Of a stretch of DNA of 64,000 nt, positions 37,101-49,870 are shown piece by piece (positions within the stretch are counted from its first letter, which is position 1; each line of letters opens with the position of its first letter). The position numbers and the translations under genes are program-made. Under the pieces are notes generated by a model. It searched no databases. It worked only from the letters and a program-made list of their open reading frames with translations, and was not told the DNA's origin. The DNA is from Membranipora membranacea (lineage: Eukaryota > Bryozoa > Gymnolaemata > Cheilostomatida > Membraniporidae): contig OU612070.1 in assembly GCA_914767715.1 (NCBI GenBank), forward strand, positions 13,161,501 through 13,225,500, given 5' to 3'.

Positions 37101-39821
37101 CGCTGACTTGAAAATCCAAAAATTATACCAAGGGAGGGTATCATGCTTTTTTTTCGGCCAGATCAAAAAATAGATTTGCTTCTAACTAACCTCATAAGGA
37201 GGAGCAACTCCTGCTCATCCCGAATCTGCAGACCGTTTGGCTCTGCGGCTTTTCGTTCTCCGTCAGCGTCCGTTTTAATTAGGGCCACTTTTGGTATAAA
37301 AAAACATGCCAAACGGCAGCATCGAAAAATTAAATCTCTGTTGGATTCTTATCAAACTCCGACCAGTTCAAGCTCTTATTGCCCTCATTCAACACGCCGA
37401 ATATTGGAATCCTCGGATTAACAGGGGGGTCACAACGCTGACTTGAAAATCCAAAAATTATACCAAGGGAGGGTATCATGCTTTTTTTTCGGCCAGATCA
37501 AAAAATAGATTTGCTTCTAACTAACCTCATAAAGAGGAGCAACTCCTGCTCATCCCGAATCTGCAGACCGTTTGGCTCTGCGGCTTTTCGTTCTCCGTCA
37601 GCGTCCGTTTTAATTAGGGCCACTTTTGCTATAAAAAAACATGCCAAACGGCAGCATCGAAAAATTAAATCTCTGTTGGATTCTTATCAAACTCCGACCA
37701 GTTCAAGCTCTTATTGCCCTCATTCAACACGCCTAATATTGGAATCCTCGGATTAACAGGGGGGTCACAACGCTGACTTGAAAATCCAAAAATTATACCA
37801 AGGGAGGGTATCATGCTTTTTTTTCGGCCAGATCAAAAAATAGATTTGCTTCTAACTAACCTCATAAGGAGGAGCAACTCCTGCTCATCCCGAATCTGCA
37901 GACCGTTTGGCTCTGCGGCTTTTCGTTCTCAGTCAGCGTCCGTTTTAATTAGGGCCACTTTTGCTTTAAAAAAACATGCCAAACGGCAGCATCGAAAAAT
38001 TAAATCTCTGTTGGATTCTCATCAAACTCCGACCAGTTCAAGCTCTTATTGCCCTCATTCAACACGCCGAATATTGGAATCCTCGGATTAACAGGGGGGT
38101 CACAACGCTGACTTGAAAATCCAAAAATTATACCAAGGGAGGGTATCATGCATTTTTTTCGGCCAGATCAAAAAATAGATTTGCTTCTAACTAACCTCAT
38201 AAGGAGGAGCAACTCCTGCTCATCTCGAATCTGCAGACCGTTTGGCTCTGCGCCTTTTCAATCTCCGTCAGCGTCCGTTTTATTTAGGGCCACTTTTGCT
38301 ATAAAAAAACATGCCAAACGGCAGCATCGAAAAATTAAAACTCTGTTGGATTCTTATCAAACTCCGACCAGTTCAAGCTCTTATTGCCCTCATTCAACAC
38401 GCCGAATATTGGAATCCTCGGATTAACAGGGGGGTCACAACGCTGACTTGAAAATCCAAAAATTATACCAAGGGAGGGTATCATGCTTTTTTTTCGGCCA
38501 GATCAAAAAATAGATTTGCTTCTAACTAACCTCATAAGGAGGCGCAACTCCTTCTCATCTCGAATCTGCAGACCGTTTGGCTCTGCAGCTTTTCGTTCTC
38601 CGTCAGCGTCCGTTTTAATTAGGGCAACTTTTGCTATAAAAAACATGCCAAACGGCAGCATCGAAAAATTAAATCTCTGTTGGATTCTTATCAAACTCCG
38701 ACCAGTTCAAGCTCTTATTGCCCTCATTCAACACGCCGAATATTGGTATCCTCGGATTAACAGGGGGGTCACAACGCTGACTTGAAAATCCAAAAATTAT
38801 ACCAAGGGAGGGTATCATGCTTTTTTTTCGGCCAGATCAAAAAATAGATTTGCTTCTTACTAACCTCATAAGGAGGAGCAACTCCTGCTCATCCCGAATC
38901 TGCAGACCGTTTGGCTCTGCGGCTTTTCGTTCTCCGTCAGCGTCCGTTTTAATTAGGGCCACTTTTGCTATAAAAAAAGATGCCAAACGGCAGCATCGAA
39001 AAATTAAATCTCTGTTGGATTCTTATCAAACTCCGACCAGTTCAAGCTCTTATTGCCCTCATTCAACACGCCGAATATTGGAATCCTCGGATTAACAGGG
39101 GGGTCACAACGCTGACTTGAAAATCCAAAAATTATACCAAGGGAGGGTATCATGCTTTTTTTTCGGCCAGATCAAAAAATAGATTTGCTTCTAACTAACC
39201 TCATAAGGAGGAGCAACTCCTGCTCATCCCGAATCTGCAGACCGTTTGGCTCTGCGGCTTTTCGTTCTCCGTCAGCGTCCGTCTTAATTACGGCCACTTT
39301 TGTTTTGAAAAAACATGCCAAACGGCAGCATCGAAAAATTAAATCTCTGTTGGATTCTTATCAAACTCCGACCAGTTCAAGCTCTTATTGCCCTCATTCA
39401 ACACGCCGAATATTGGAATCCTCGGATCAACAGGGGGGTCACAACGCTGACTTGAAAATCCAAAAATTATACCAAGGGAGGGTATCATGCTTTTTTTTCG
39501 GCCAGATCAAAAAATAGATTTGCTTCTAACTAACCTCATAAGGAGGAGCAACTCCTGCTCATCTCGAATCTGCAGACCGTTTGGCTCTGCGGCTCTTCGT
39601 TCTCCGTCAGCGTCCGTTTTAATTAGGGCCACTTTTGCTATAAAAAAACATGCCAAACGGCAGCATCGAAAAATTAAATCTCTGTTGGATTCTTATCAAA
39701 CTCCGACCAGTTCAAGCTCTTATTGCCCTCATTCAACACGCCGAATATTGGAATCCTCGGATTAACAGGGGGGTCACAACGCTGACTTGAAAATCCAAAA
39801 ATTATACCAAGGGAGGGTATC
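34129..39821. repeat. Seventeen-monomer superblock, most complete copy
   Basis: Ordered units include GCATTGAAA (34129), TTAATTACGG and AAAGATG types alternating (34464-35468), TTTTTTGTCGG (35469), GGCTTTTTGTTC with TTTTGGTATA (35804), CGGCTCTTCG (36139), TGTTTGATTCC (36474), the pentamer 36809-38482, GAGGCGCAACTCCTTC (38483), TTCTTACTAAC (38817), TTAATTACGG with GGATCAAC (39152) and CGGCTCTTCG (39487). A shorter version follows directly at 39822-43506, and its first part recurs at 45851-49534. Confidence 0.75.
36809..39486. repeat. Octamer block, copy 1 (2,678 bp)
   Basis: Units: CAGTGTCC/A6 (36809), GGTATA (37143), CATAAAGAGG/CGCCTAATATT (37478), TTCTCAGTCAG/TTCTCATC (37813), ATGCATTTTTTT/CGCCTTTTCAATC (38148), GGCGCAACTCCTTC/A6 (38483), TTCTTACTAAC/AAAGATG (38817) and TTAATTACGG/GTTTTGAAA (39152). 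The same eight, with the same total length, lie at 54558-57235. I find about seven substitutions between them. Confidence 0.85.
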
Positions 39822-42800
39822 ATGCTTTTTTTTCGGCCAGATCAAAAAATAGATTTGCTTCTAACTAACCTCATAAGGAGGAGCAACTCCTGCTCATCTC
39901 GAATCTGCAGACCGTTTGGCTCTGCGGCTTTTCGTTCTCCGTCAGCGTCCGTTTTAATTAGGGCCACTTTTGCTATAAAAAAACATGCCAAACGGCAGCA
40001 TTGAAAAATTAAATCTCTGTTTGATTCCTATCAATCTCCGACCAGTTCAAGCTCTTATTGCCCTCATTCAACACGCCGAATATTGGAATCCTCGGATTAA
40101 CAGGGGGGTCACAACGCTGACTTGAAAATCCAAAAATTATACCAAGGGAGGGTATCATGCTTTTTTGTCGGCCAGATCAAAAAATAGATTTGCTTCTAAC
40201 TAACCTCATAAGGAGGAGCAACTCCTGCTCATCCCGAATCTGCAGACCGTTTGGCTCTGCGGCTTTTCGTTCTCCGTCAGCGTCCGTCTTAATTAGGGCC
40301 ACTTTTGCTATAAAAAAAGATGCCAAACGGCAGCATCGAAAAATTAAATCTCTGTTTGATTCTTATCAAACTCCGACCAGTTCAAGCTCTTATTGCCCTC
40401 ATTCAACACGCCGAATATTGGAATCCTCGGATTAACAGGGGGGGTCACAACGCTGACTTGAAAATCCAAAAATTATACCTAGGGAGGGTATCATGCTTTT
40501 TTTTCGGCCAGATCAAAAAATAGATTTGCTTCTAACTAACCTCATAAGGAGGAGCAACTCCTGCTCATCTCGAATCTGCAGACCGTTTGGCTCTGCGGCT
40601 TTTTGTTCTCCGTCAGCGTCCGTTTTAATTAGGGCCACTTTTGGTATAAAAAAACATGCCAAACGGCAGCATCGAAAAATTAAATCTCTGTTGGATTCTT
40701 ATCAAACTCCGACCAGTTCAAGCTCCTATTGCCCTCATTCAACACGCCGAATATTGGAATCCTCGGATCAACAGGGGGGTCACAACGCTGACTTGAAAAT
40801 CCAAAAATTATACCAAGGGAGGGTATCATGCTTTTTTTTCGGCCAGATCAAAAAATAGATTTGCTTCTAACTAACCTCATAAGGAGGAGCAACTCCTGCT
40901 CATCTCGAATCTGCAGACCGTTTGGCTCTGCGGCTCTTCGTTCTCCGTCAGCGTCCGTTTTAATTAGGGCCACTTTTGCTATAAAAAAACATGCCAAACG
41001 GCAGCATCGAAAAATTAAATCTCTGTTGGATTCTTATCAAACTCCGACCAGTTCAAGCTCTTATTGCCCTCATTCAACACGCCGAATATTGGAATCCTCG
41101 GATTAACAGGGGGGTCACAACGCTGACTTGAAAATCCAAAAATTATACCAAGGGAGGGTATCATGCTTTTTTTTCGGCCAGATCAAAAAATAGATTTGCT
41201 TCTAACTAACCTCATAAGGAGGAGCAACTCCTGCTCATCTCGAATCTGCAGACCGTTTGGCTCTGCGGCTTTTCGTTCTCCGTCAGCGTCCGTTTTAATT
41301 AGGGCCACTTTTGCTATAAAAAAACATGCCAAACGGCAGCATCGAAAAATTAAATCTCTGTTTGATTCCTATCAATCTCCGACCAGTTCAAGCTCTTATT
41401 GCCCTCATTCAACACGCCGAATATTGGAATCCTCGGATTAACAGGGGGGTCACAACGCTGACTTGAAAATCCAAAAATTATACCAAGGGAGGGTATCATG
41501 CTTTTTTTTCGGCCAGATCAAAAAATAGATTTGCTTCTAACTAACCTCATAAGGAGGAGCAACTCCTGCTCATCCCGAATCTGCAGACCGTTTGGCTCTG
41601 CGGCTTGTCGTTCTCAGTCAGCGTCCGTTTTAATTAGGGCCACTTTTGCTTTAAAAAAACATGCCAAACGGCAGCATCGAAAAATTAAATCTCTGTTGGA
41701 TTCTCATCAAACTCCGACCAGTTCAAGCTCTTATTGCCCTCATTCAACACGCCGAATATTGGAATCCTCGGATTAACAGGGGGGTCACAACGCTGACTTG
41801 AAAATCCAAAAATTATACCAAGGGAGGGTATCATGCATTTTTTTCGGCCAGATCAAAAAATAGATTTGCTTCTAACTAACCTCATAAGGAGGAGCAACTC
41901 CTGCTCATCTCGAATCTGCAGACCGTTTGGCTCTGCGCCTTTTCAATCTCCGTCAGCGTCCGTTTTATTTAGGGCCACTTTTGCTATAAAAAACATGCCA
42001 AACGGCAGCATCGAAAAATTAAAACTCTGTTGGATTCTTATCAAACTCCGACCAGTTCAAGCTCTTATTGCCCTCATTCAACACGCCGAATATTGGAATC
42101 CTCGGATTAACAGGGGGGTCACAACGCTGACTTGAAAATCCAAAAATTATACCAAGGGAGGGTATCATGCTTTTTTTTCGGCCAGATCAAAAAATAGATT
42201 TGCTTCTAACTAACCTCATAAGGAGGCGCAACTCCTTCTCATCTCGAATCTGCAGACCGTTTGGCTCTGCAGCTTTTCGTTCTCCGTCAGCGTCCGTTTT
42301 AATTAGGGCAACTTTTGCTATAAAAAACATGCCAAACGGCAGCATCGAAAAATTAAATCTCTGTTGGATTCTTATCAAACTCCGACCAGTTCAAGCTCTT
42401 ATTGCCCTCATTCAACACGCCGAATATTGGTATCCTCGGATTAACAGGGGGGTCACAACGCTGACTTGAAAATCCAAAAATTATACCAAGGGAGGGTATC
42501 ATGCTTTTTTTTCGGCCAGATCAAAAAATAGATTTGCTTCTTACTAACCTCATAAGGAGGAGCAACTCCTGCTCATCCCGAATCTGCAGACCGTTTGGCT
42601 CTGCGGCTTTTCGTTCTCCGTCAGCGTCCGTTTTAATTAGGGCCACTTTTGCTATAAAAAAACATGCCAAACGGCAGCATCGAAAAATTAAATCTCTGTT
42701 GGATTCTTATCAAACTCCGACCAGTTCAAGCTCTTATTGCCCTCATTCAACACGCCGAATATTGGAATCCTCGGATTAACAGGGGGGTCACAACGCTGAC

Positions 42801-43506
42801 TTGAAAATCCAAAAACTATACCAAGGGAGGGTATCATGCTTTTTTTTTCGGCCAGATCAAAAAATAGATTTGCTTCTAACTAACCTCATAAGGAGGAGCA
42901 ACTCCTGCTCATCCCGAATCTGCAGACCGTTTGGCTCTGCGGCTTTTCGTTCTCCGTCAGCGTCCGTCTTAATTACGGCCACTTTTGTTTTGAAAAAACA
43001 TGCCAAACGGCAGCATCGAAAAATTAAATCTCTGTTGGATTCTTATCAAACTCCGACCAGTTCAAGCTCTTATTGCCCTCATTCAACACGCCGAATATTG
43101 GAATCCTCGGATCAACAGGGGGGTCACAACGCTGACTTGAAAATCCAAAAATTATACCAAGGGAGGGTATCATGCTTTTTTTTCGGCCAGATCAAAAAAT
43201 AGATTTGCTTCTAACTAACCTCATAAGGAGGAGCAACTCCTGCTCATCTCGAATCTGCAGACCGTTTGGCTCTGCGGCTCTTCGTTCTCCGTCAGCGTCC
43301 GTTTTAATTAGGGCCACTTTTGCTATAAAAAAACATGCCAAACGGCAGCATCGAAAAATTAAATCTCTGTTGGATTCTTATCAAACTCCGACCAGTTCAA
43401 GCTCTTATTGCCCTCATTCAACACGCCGAATATTGGAATCCTCGGATTAACAGGGGGGTCACAACGCTGACTTGAAAATCCAAAAATTATACCAAGGGAG
43501 GGTATC
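39822..43506. repeat. Eleven-monomer version of the superblock with two internal losses
   Basis: This copy follows the order of 34129-39821 but lacks the equivalents of 34464-35468 (three units) and of 36809-37812 (three units). The retained parts match closely: GCATTGAAA at 39822, TTTTTTGTCGG at 40157, TTTTTGTTC at 40493, then 41498-43506 parallel to 37813-39821 (2,009 bp in both). An extra G at 40157, an A6 tract at 41833 and a T9 tract at 42836 are private. Confidence 0.78.
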
Positions 43507-44121
43507 ATGCTTTTTTTTCGGCCAGATCAAAAAATAGATTTGCTTCTAACTAACCTCATAAGGAGGAGCAACTCCTGCTCATCTCGAATCTGCAGACCGT
43601 TTGGCTCTGCGGCTTTTCGTTCTCCGTCAGCGTCCGTTTTAATTAGGGCCACTTTTGGTATAAAAAAACATGCCAAACGGCAGCATCGAAAAATGAAATC
43701 TCTGTTGGATTCTTATCAAACTCCGACCAGTTCAAGCTCCTATTGCCCTCATTCAACACGCCGAATATTGGAATCCTCGGATCAACAGGGGGGTCACAAC
43801 GCTGACTTGAAAATCCAAAAATTATACCAAGGGAGGGTATCATGCTTTTTTTTTCGGCCAGATCAAAAAATAGATTTGCTTCTAACTAACCTCATAAGGA
43901 GGAGCAACTCCTGCTCATATCGAATCTGCAGACCGTTTGGCTCTGCGGCTCTTCGTTCTCCGTCAGCGTCCGTTTTAATTAGGGCCACTTTTGCTATAAA
44001 AAAACATGCCAAACGGCAGCATCGAAAAATTAAATCTCTGTTTGATTCCTATCAATCTCCGACCAGTTCAAGCTCTTATTGCCCTCATTCAACACGCCGA
44101 ATATTGGAATCCTCGGATTAA
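43507..44121 (+). other. 204-codon read-through frame across two monomers, judged non-coding
   Basis: In the unit at 43507 the usual TAA is changed to CAA (GGATCAAC), and the next unit has a T9 instead of a T8 tract, which happens to restore the same frame. The result is the longest open frame in the window, containing the 92-residue satellite frame twice. Other GGATCAAC units give 121-codon read-throughs (26425, 29103, 32119, 35804, 39152, 40493, 51210, 58911). Chance loss of a stop plus a homopolymer slip explains it without selection. Confidence 0.75.
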
Positions 44122-45850
44122 CAGGGGGGGTCGCAACGCTGACTTGAAAATCCAAAAGTTATACCAAGGGAGGGTATCATGCTTTTTTTTCGGCCAGATC
44201 AAAAAATAGATTTGCTTCTAACTAACCTCATAAGGAGGAGCAACTCCTGCTCATCTCGAATCTGCAGACCGTTTGGCTCTGCGGCTTTTCGTTCTCCGTC
44301 AGTGTCCGTTTTAATTAGGGCCACTTTTGCTATAAAAAACATGCCAAACGGCAGCATCGAAAAATTAAATCTCTGTTGGATTCTTATCAAACTCCGACCA
44401 GTTCAAGCTCTTATTGCCCTCATTCAACACGCCGAATATTGGAATCCTCGGATTAACAGGGGGGTCACAACGCTGACTTGAAAATCCAAAAATTATAACA
44501 AGGGAGGGTATCATGCTTTTTTTTCGGCCAGATCAAAAAATAGATTTGCTTCTAACTAACCTCATAAGGAGGAGCAACTCCTGCTCATCCCGAATCTGCA
44601 GACCGTTTGGCTCTGCGGCTTTTCGTTCTCCGTCAGCGTCCGCTTTAATTAGGGCCACTTTTGCTATAAAAAAACATGCCAAACGGCAGCATCGAAAAAT
44701 TAAATCTCTGTTGGATTCTTATCAAACTCCGACCAGTTCAAGCTCTTATTGCCCTCATTCAACACGCCGAATATTGGAATCCTCGGATTAACAGGGGGGT
44801 CACAACGCTGACTTGAAAATCCAAAAATTATACCAGCGGAGGGTATCATGCTTTTTTTTCGGCCAGATCAAAAAATAGATTTGCTTCTAACTAACCTCAT
44901 AAGGAGGAGCAACTCCTGCTCATCTCGAATCTGCACACCGTTTGGCTCTGCGGCTTTTCGTTCTCCGTCAGCGTCCGTTTTAATTAGGGCCACTTTTGCT
45001 ATAAAAAACATGCCAAACGGCAGCATCGAAAAATTAAATCTCTGTTGGATTCTTATCAAAATCCGCCCAGTTCAAGCTCTTATTGCCCTCATTCAACACG
45101 CCGAATATTGGAATCCTCGGATTAACAGGGGGGTCACAACGCTGACTTGAAAATCCAAAAATTATACCTAGGGAGGGTATCATGCTTTTTTTCGGCCAGA
45201 TCAAAAAATAGATTTGCTTCTAACTAACCTCATAAGGAGGAGCAACTCCTGCTCATCTCGAATCTGCAGACCGTTTGGCTCTGCGGCTTTTCGTTCTCCG
45301 TCAGCGTCCGTTTTAATTAGGGCCACTTTTGGTATAAAAAAACATCCCAAACGGCAGCATCGAAAAATTAAATCTCTGTTGGATTCTTATCAAACTCCGA
45401 CCAGTTCAAGCTCTTATTGCCCTCATTCAACACGCCGAATATTGGAATCCTCGGATCAACAGGGGGGTCACAACGCTGACTTGAAAATCCAAAAATTATA
45501 CCAAGGGAGGGTATCATGCTTTTTTTTCGGCCAGATCAAAAAATAGATTTGCTTCTAACTAACCTCATAAGGAGGAGCAACTCCTGCTCATCTCGAATCT
45601 GCAGACCGTTTGGCTCTGCGGCTCTTCGTTCTCCGTCAGCGTCCGTTTTAATTAGGGCCACTTTTGCTATAAAAAAACATGCCAAACGGCAGCATCGAAA
45701 AATTAAATCTCTGTTGGATTCTTATCAAACTCCGACCAGTTCAAGCTCTTATTGCCCTCATTCAACACGCCGAATATTGGAATCCTCGGATTAACAGGGG
45801 GGTCACAACGCTGACTTGAAAATCCAAAAATTATACCAAGGGAGGGTATC

Positions 45851-48800
45851 ATGCTTTTTTTTCGGCCAGATCAAAAAATAGATTTGCTTCTAACTAACCT
45901 CATAAGGAGGAGCAACTCCTGCTCATCTCGAATCTGCAGACCGTTTGGCTCTGCGGCTTTTCGTTCTCCGTCAGCGTCCGTTTTAATTAGGGCCACTTTT
46001 GCTATAAAAAAACATGCCAAACGGCAGCATTGAAAAATTAAATCTCTGTTTGATTCCTATCAATCTCCGACCAGTTCAAGCTCTTATTGCCCTCATTCAA
46101 CACGCCGAATATTGGAATCCTCGGATTAACAGGGGGGTCACAACGCTGACTTGAAAATGCAAAAATTATACCAAGGGAGGGTATCATGCTTTTTTTTCGG
46201 CCAGATCAAAAAATAGATTTGCTTCTAACTAACCTCATAAGGAGGAGCAACTCCTGCTCATCCCGAATCTGCAGACCGTTTGGCTCTGCGGCTTTTCGTT
46301 CTCCGTCAGCATCCGTCTTAATTACGGCCACTTTTGTTTTAAAAAAACATGCCAAACGGCAGCATCGAAAAATTAAATCTCTGTTGGATTCTTATCAAAC
46401 TCCGACCAGTTCAAGCTCTTATTGCCCTCATTCAACACGCCGAATATTGGAATCCTCGGATTAACAGGGGGGTCACAACGCTGACTTGAAAATCCAAAAA
46501 TTATACCAAGGGAGGGTATCATGCTTTTTTTTCGGCCAGATCAAAAAATAGATTTGCTTCTAACTAACCTCATAAGGAGGAGCAACTCCTGCTCATCCCG
46601 AATCTGCAGACCGTTTGGCTCTGCGGCTTTTCGTTCTCCGTCAGCGTCCGTTTTAATTAGGGCCACTTTTGCTATAAAAAAAGATGCCAAACGGCAGCAT
46701 CGAAAAATTAAATCTCTGTTGGATTCTTATCAAACTCCGACCAGTTCAAGCTCTTATTGCCCTCATTCAACACGCCGAATATTGGAATCCTCGGATTAAC
46801 AGGGGGGTCACAACGCTGACTTGAAAATCCAAAAATTATACCAAGGGAGGGTATCATGCTTTTTTTTCGGCCAGATCAAAAAATAGATTTGCTTCTAACT
46901 AACCTCATAAGGAGGAGCAACTCCTGCTCATCCCGAATCTGCAGACCGTTTGGCTCTGCGGCTTTTCGTTCTCCGTCAGCGTCCGTTTTAATTAGGGCCA
47001 CTTTTGCTATAAAAAAAGATGCCAAACGGCAGCATCGAAAAATTAAATCTCTGTTGGATTCTTATCAAACTCCGACCAGTTCAAGCTCTTATTGCCCTCA
47101 TTCAACACGCCGAATATTGGAATCCTCGGATTAACAGGGGGGTCACAACGCTGACTTGAAAATCCAAAAATTATACCTAGGGAGGGTATCATGCTTTTTT
47201 TTCGGCCAGATCAAAAAATAGATTTGCTTCTAACTAACCTCATAAGGAGGAGCAACTCCTGCTCATCTCGAATCTGCAGACCGTTTGGCTCTGCGGCTTT
47301 TTGTTCTCCGTCAGCGTCCGTTTTAATTAGGGCCACTTTTGGTATAAAAAAACATGCCAAACGGCAGCATCGAAAAATTAAATCTCTGTTGGATTCTTAT
47401 CAAACTCCGACCAGTTCAAGCTCCTATTGCCCTCATTCAACACGCCGAATATTGGAATCCTCGGATCAACAGGGGGGTCACAACGCTGACTTGAAAATCC
47501 AAAAATTATACCAAGGGAGGGTATCATGCTTTTTTTTCGGCCAGATCAAAAAATAGATTTGCTTCTAACTAACCTCATAAGGAGGAGCAACTCCTGCTCA
47601 TCTCGAATCTGCAGACCGTTTGGCTCTGCGGCTCTTCGTTCTCCGTCAGCGTCCGTTTTAATTAGGGCCACTTTTGCTATAAAAAAACATGCCAAACGGC
47701 AGCATCGAAAAATTAAATCTCTGTTGGATTCTTATCAAACTCCGACCAGTTCAAGCTCTTATTGCCCTCATTCAACACGCCGAATATTGGAATCCTCGGA
47801 TTAACAGGGGGGTCACAACGCTGACTTGAAAATCCAAAAATTATACCAAGGGAGGGTATCATGCTTTTTTTTCGGCCAGATCAAAAAATAGATTTGCTTC
47901 TAACTAACCTCATAAGGAGGAGCAACTCCTGCTCATCTCGAATCTGCAGACCGTTTGGCTCTGCGGCTTTTCGTTCTCCGTCAGCGTCCGTTTTAATTAG
48001 GGCCACTTTTGCTATAAAAAAACATGCCAAACGGCAGCATCGAAAAATTAAATCTCTGTTTGATTCCTATCAATCTCCGACCAGTTCAAGCTCTTATTGC
48101 CCTCATTCAACACGCCGAATATTGGAATCCTCGGATTAACAGGGGGGTCGCAACGCTGACTTGAAAATCCAAAAATTATACCAAGGGAGGGTATCATGCT
48201 TTTTTTTCGGCCAGATCAAAAAATAGATTTGCTTCTAACTAACCTCATAAGGAGGAGCAACTCCTGCTCATCTCGAATCTGCAGACCGTTTGGCTCTGCG
48301 GCTTTTCGTTCTCCGTCAGTGTCCGTTTTAATTAGGGCCACTTTTGCTATAAAAAACATGCCAAACGGCAGCATCGAAAAATTAAATCTCTGTTGGATTC
48401 TTATCAAACTCCGACCAGTTCAAGCTCTTATTGCCCTCATTCAACACGCCGAATATTGGAATCCTCGGATTAACAGGGGGGTCACAACGCTGACTTGAAA
48501 ATCCAAAAATTATACCAAGGGAGGGTATCATGCTTTTTTTTCGGCCAGATCAAAAAATAGATTTGCTTCTAACTAACCTCATAAGGAGGAGCAACTCCTG
48601 CTCATCCCGAATCTGCAGACCGTTTGGCTCTGCGGCTTTTCGTTCTCCGTCAGCGTCCGTTTTAATTAGGGCCACTTTTGGTATAAAAAAACATGCCAAA
48701 CGGCAGCATCGAAAAATTAAATCTCTGTTGGATTCTTATCAAACTCCGACCAGTTCAAGCTCTTATTGCCCTCATTCAACACGCCGAATATTGGAATCCT

Positions 48801-49534
48801 CGGATTAACAGGGGGGTCACAACGCTGACTTGAAAATCCAAAAATTATACCAAGGGAGGGTATCATGCTTTTTTTTCGGCCAGATCAAAAAATAGATTTG
48901 CTTCTAACTAACCTCATAAAGAGGAGCAACTCCTGCTCATCCCGAATCTGCAGACCGTTTGGCTCTGCGGCTTTTCGTTCTCCGTCAGCGTCCGTTTTAA
49001 TTAGGGCCACTTTTGCTATAAAAAAACATGCCAAACGGCAGCATCGAAAAATTAAATCTCTGTTGGATTCTTATCAAACTCCGACCAGTTCAAGCTCTTA
49101 TTGCCCTCATTCAACACGCCTAATATTGGAATCCTCGGATTAACAGGGGGGTCACAACGCTGACTTGAAAATCCAAAAATTATACCAAGGGAGGGTATCA
49201 TGCTTTTTTTTCGGCCAGATCAAAAAATAGATTTGCTTCTAACTAACCTCATAAGGAGGAGCAACTCCTGCTCATCCCGAATCTGCAGACCGTTTGGCTC
49301 TGCGGCTTTTCGTTCTCAATCAGCGTCCGTTTTAATTAGGGCCACTTTTGCTTTAAAAAAACATGCCAAACGGCAGCATCGAAAAATTAAATCTCTGTTG
49401 GATTCTCATCAAACTCCGACCAGTTCAAGCTCTTATTGCCCTCATTCAACACGCCGAATATTGGAATCCTCGGATTAACAGGGGGGTCACAACGCTGACT
49501 TGAAAATCCAAAAATTATACCAAGGGAGGGTATC
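45851..49534. repeat. Third, partial copy of the superblock
   Basis: Units at 45851 (GCATTGAAA), 46186 (TTAATTACGG), 46521 and 46856 (AAAGATG), 47191 (TTTTTGTTC, GGTATA, GGATCAAC), 47526 (CGGCTCTTCG), 47861 (TGTTTGATTCC), 48196 (CAGTGTCC, A6), 48530 (GGTATA), 48865 (CATAAAGAGG, CGCCTAATATT) and 49200 (TCTCAATCAG, TTCTCATC) follow 34129-38147, with one TTAATTACGG unit absent. The order then departs at the mosaic unit 49535. Confidence 0.75.
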
Positions 49535-49870
49535 ATGCATTTTTTTCGGCCAGATCAAAAAATAGATTTGCTTCTAACTAACCTCATAAGGAGGAGCAAC
49601 TCCTGCTCATCTCGAATCTGCAGACCGTTTGGCTCTGCGGCTTTTCGTTCTCCGTCAGTGTCCGTTTTAATTAGGGCCACTTTTGGTATAAAAAAACATG
49701 CCAAACGGCAGCATCGAAAAATTAAATCTCTGTTTGATTCCTATCAATCTCCGACCAGTTCAAGCTCTTATTGCCCTCATTCAACACGCCGAATATTGGA
49801 ATCCTCGGATTAACAGGGGGGGTCGCAACGCTGACTTGAAAATCCAAAAATTATACCAAGGGAGGGTATC
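48196..49870. repeat. Pentamer higher-order unit, tandem copy 1 (1,675 bp)
   Basis: Five unit types in fixed order: CAGTGTCC/A6 (48196), GGTATA (48530), CATAAAGAGG/CGCCTAATATT (48865), TCTCAATCAG (49200; TCTCAGTCAG elsewhere) and an ATGCAT-starting unit (49535). The same order occurs directly after it (49871-51544) and at 36809-38482, 54558-56231 and 57571-59245, making five copies in the right domain. The last unit here is a mosaic. Confidence 0.85.
49535..49870. repeat. Mosaic monomer combining four variant classes
   Basis: Along its length this unit carries ATGCATTTTTTT (as at 38148), CAGTGTCC (as at 48196), TTTTGGTATA (as at 48530), then TGTTTGATTCC with CAATCTCC and a G7 run followed by TCGCAAC (as at 43842, and nearly as at 47861). 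These markers normally sit in four different units. Repeated conversion or exchange within monomers would explain it. Confidence 0.75.
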
